Assembly (NCBI GenBank): GCA_014379885.1 | Contig: JACMKW010000046.1 | Coordinates: 1-6,038, forward strand | DNA length: 6,038 bases | Direction: 5' to 3' | Source of the DNA: Rhizobacter sp. | GTDB lineage: Bacteria; Pseudomonadota; Gammaproteobacteria; Burkholderiales; Burkholderiaceae | Part shown: piece by piece, positions 6,019 through 6,038 of the stretch | Position numbering within the stretch: position 1 is the first letter of the stretch | Layout: each line of letters starts with the position of its first letter | Translations under genes and position numbers: made by a program | The notes under the pieces: generated by a model | The model's input: the letters and a program-made list of their open reading frames with translations, nothing else | The model's database searches: none | Told to the model about the DNA's origin: nothing

Positions 6019-6033
6019 GCGCGCGCAGCGCGC
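6019..6033. repeat. GC-only hairpin near window end
   Basis: GCGCGC (6019-6024) and GCGCGC (6028-6033) pair around a GCA loop. In GC-rich DNA this may be chance. The structure may continue beyond the window. Confidence 0.35.
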
Positions 6034-6038
6034 CTCAA

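Larger units (their letters stand above)
5626..6038. other. Gene-poor, hairpin-rich 3' intergenic region
   Basis: I see no convincing gene in these 413 bases. Short open frames exist on both strands but have low-complexity or repeat-derived translations and no ribosome binding site. The segment is dense in inverted repeats, listed separately. The stretch GGGCGAGTCACTTT...GAAAGTAACCAAAG is of a type I recognise from intergenic regions of many Burkholderiales genomes, where it is often mis-called as a small protein containing KVTKAKA or similar. No classic hairpin plus T-tract terminator for the upstream operon is visible. Confidence 0.7.

Noticed and set aside
5826..6038. Minus-strand open frame at the window end
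   Set aside because: Arg/Ala-rich translation through inverted repeats; no domain or start signal seen.

Overview
The window looks like a piece of a high-GC betaproteobacterial chromosome, most likely order Burkholderiales. This is an inference from the GC-rich codon use, the Tat-exported binding protein, and two kinds of intergenic repeat that resemble repeats common in that group. No sequence search was run. All recognisable genes lie on the + strand and read as one continuous transport and catabolism cluster.

Layout: 2-688 is the C-terminal part of an ABC importer ATPase whose Walker A end lies before the window. 726-2000 is a Tat-exported periplasmic binding protein. 2001-2248 is an intergenic stretch holding a small GC hairpin and a doublet of REP-like inverted repeats. 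2249-3130 and 3130-4011 are two inner-membrane permeases joined by a TGATG overlap. 4040-4750 is a GntR/FadR-type (FCD) regulator. 4747-5625 is a PuuE-like deacetylase/amidohydrolase starting at a GTG that overlaps the regulator's stop (GTGA). 5626-6038 holds no convincing gene but is packed with inverted repeats.

Working model: the ATPase, binding protein and two permeases form a PotABCD-type (polyamine/opine/phosphonate family) importer for a small, probably nitrogen-containing compound. The PuuE-like enzyme probably opens a C-N bond (for example of a ureide or cyclic imide) in that compound or a derivative, and the FCD regulator probably senses the substrate or product. The exact substrate cannot be read from the sequence. 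The REP doublet between binding-protein and permease genes is placed where it could make binding protein more abundant than permease, as described for E. coli malE-malF.

I see no clearly undescribed biological system. The points most worth a second look are the transporter/PuuE-like pairing, the altered metal-site motifs of that enzyme, the REP doublet, and the densely structured 3' region.
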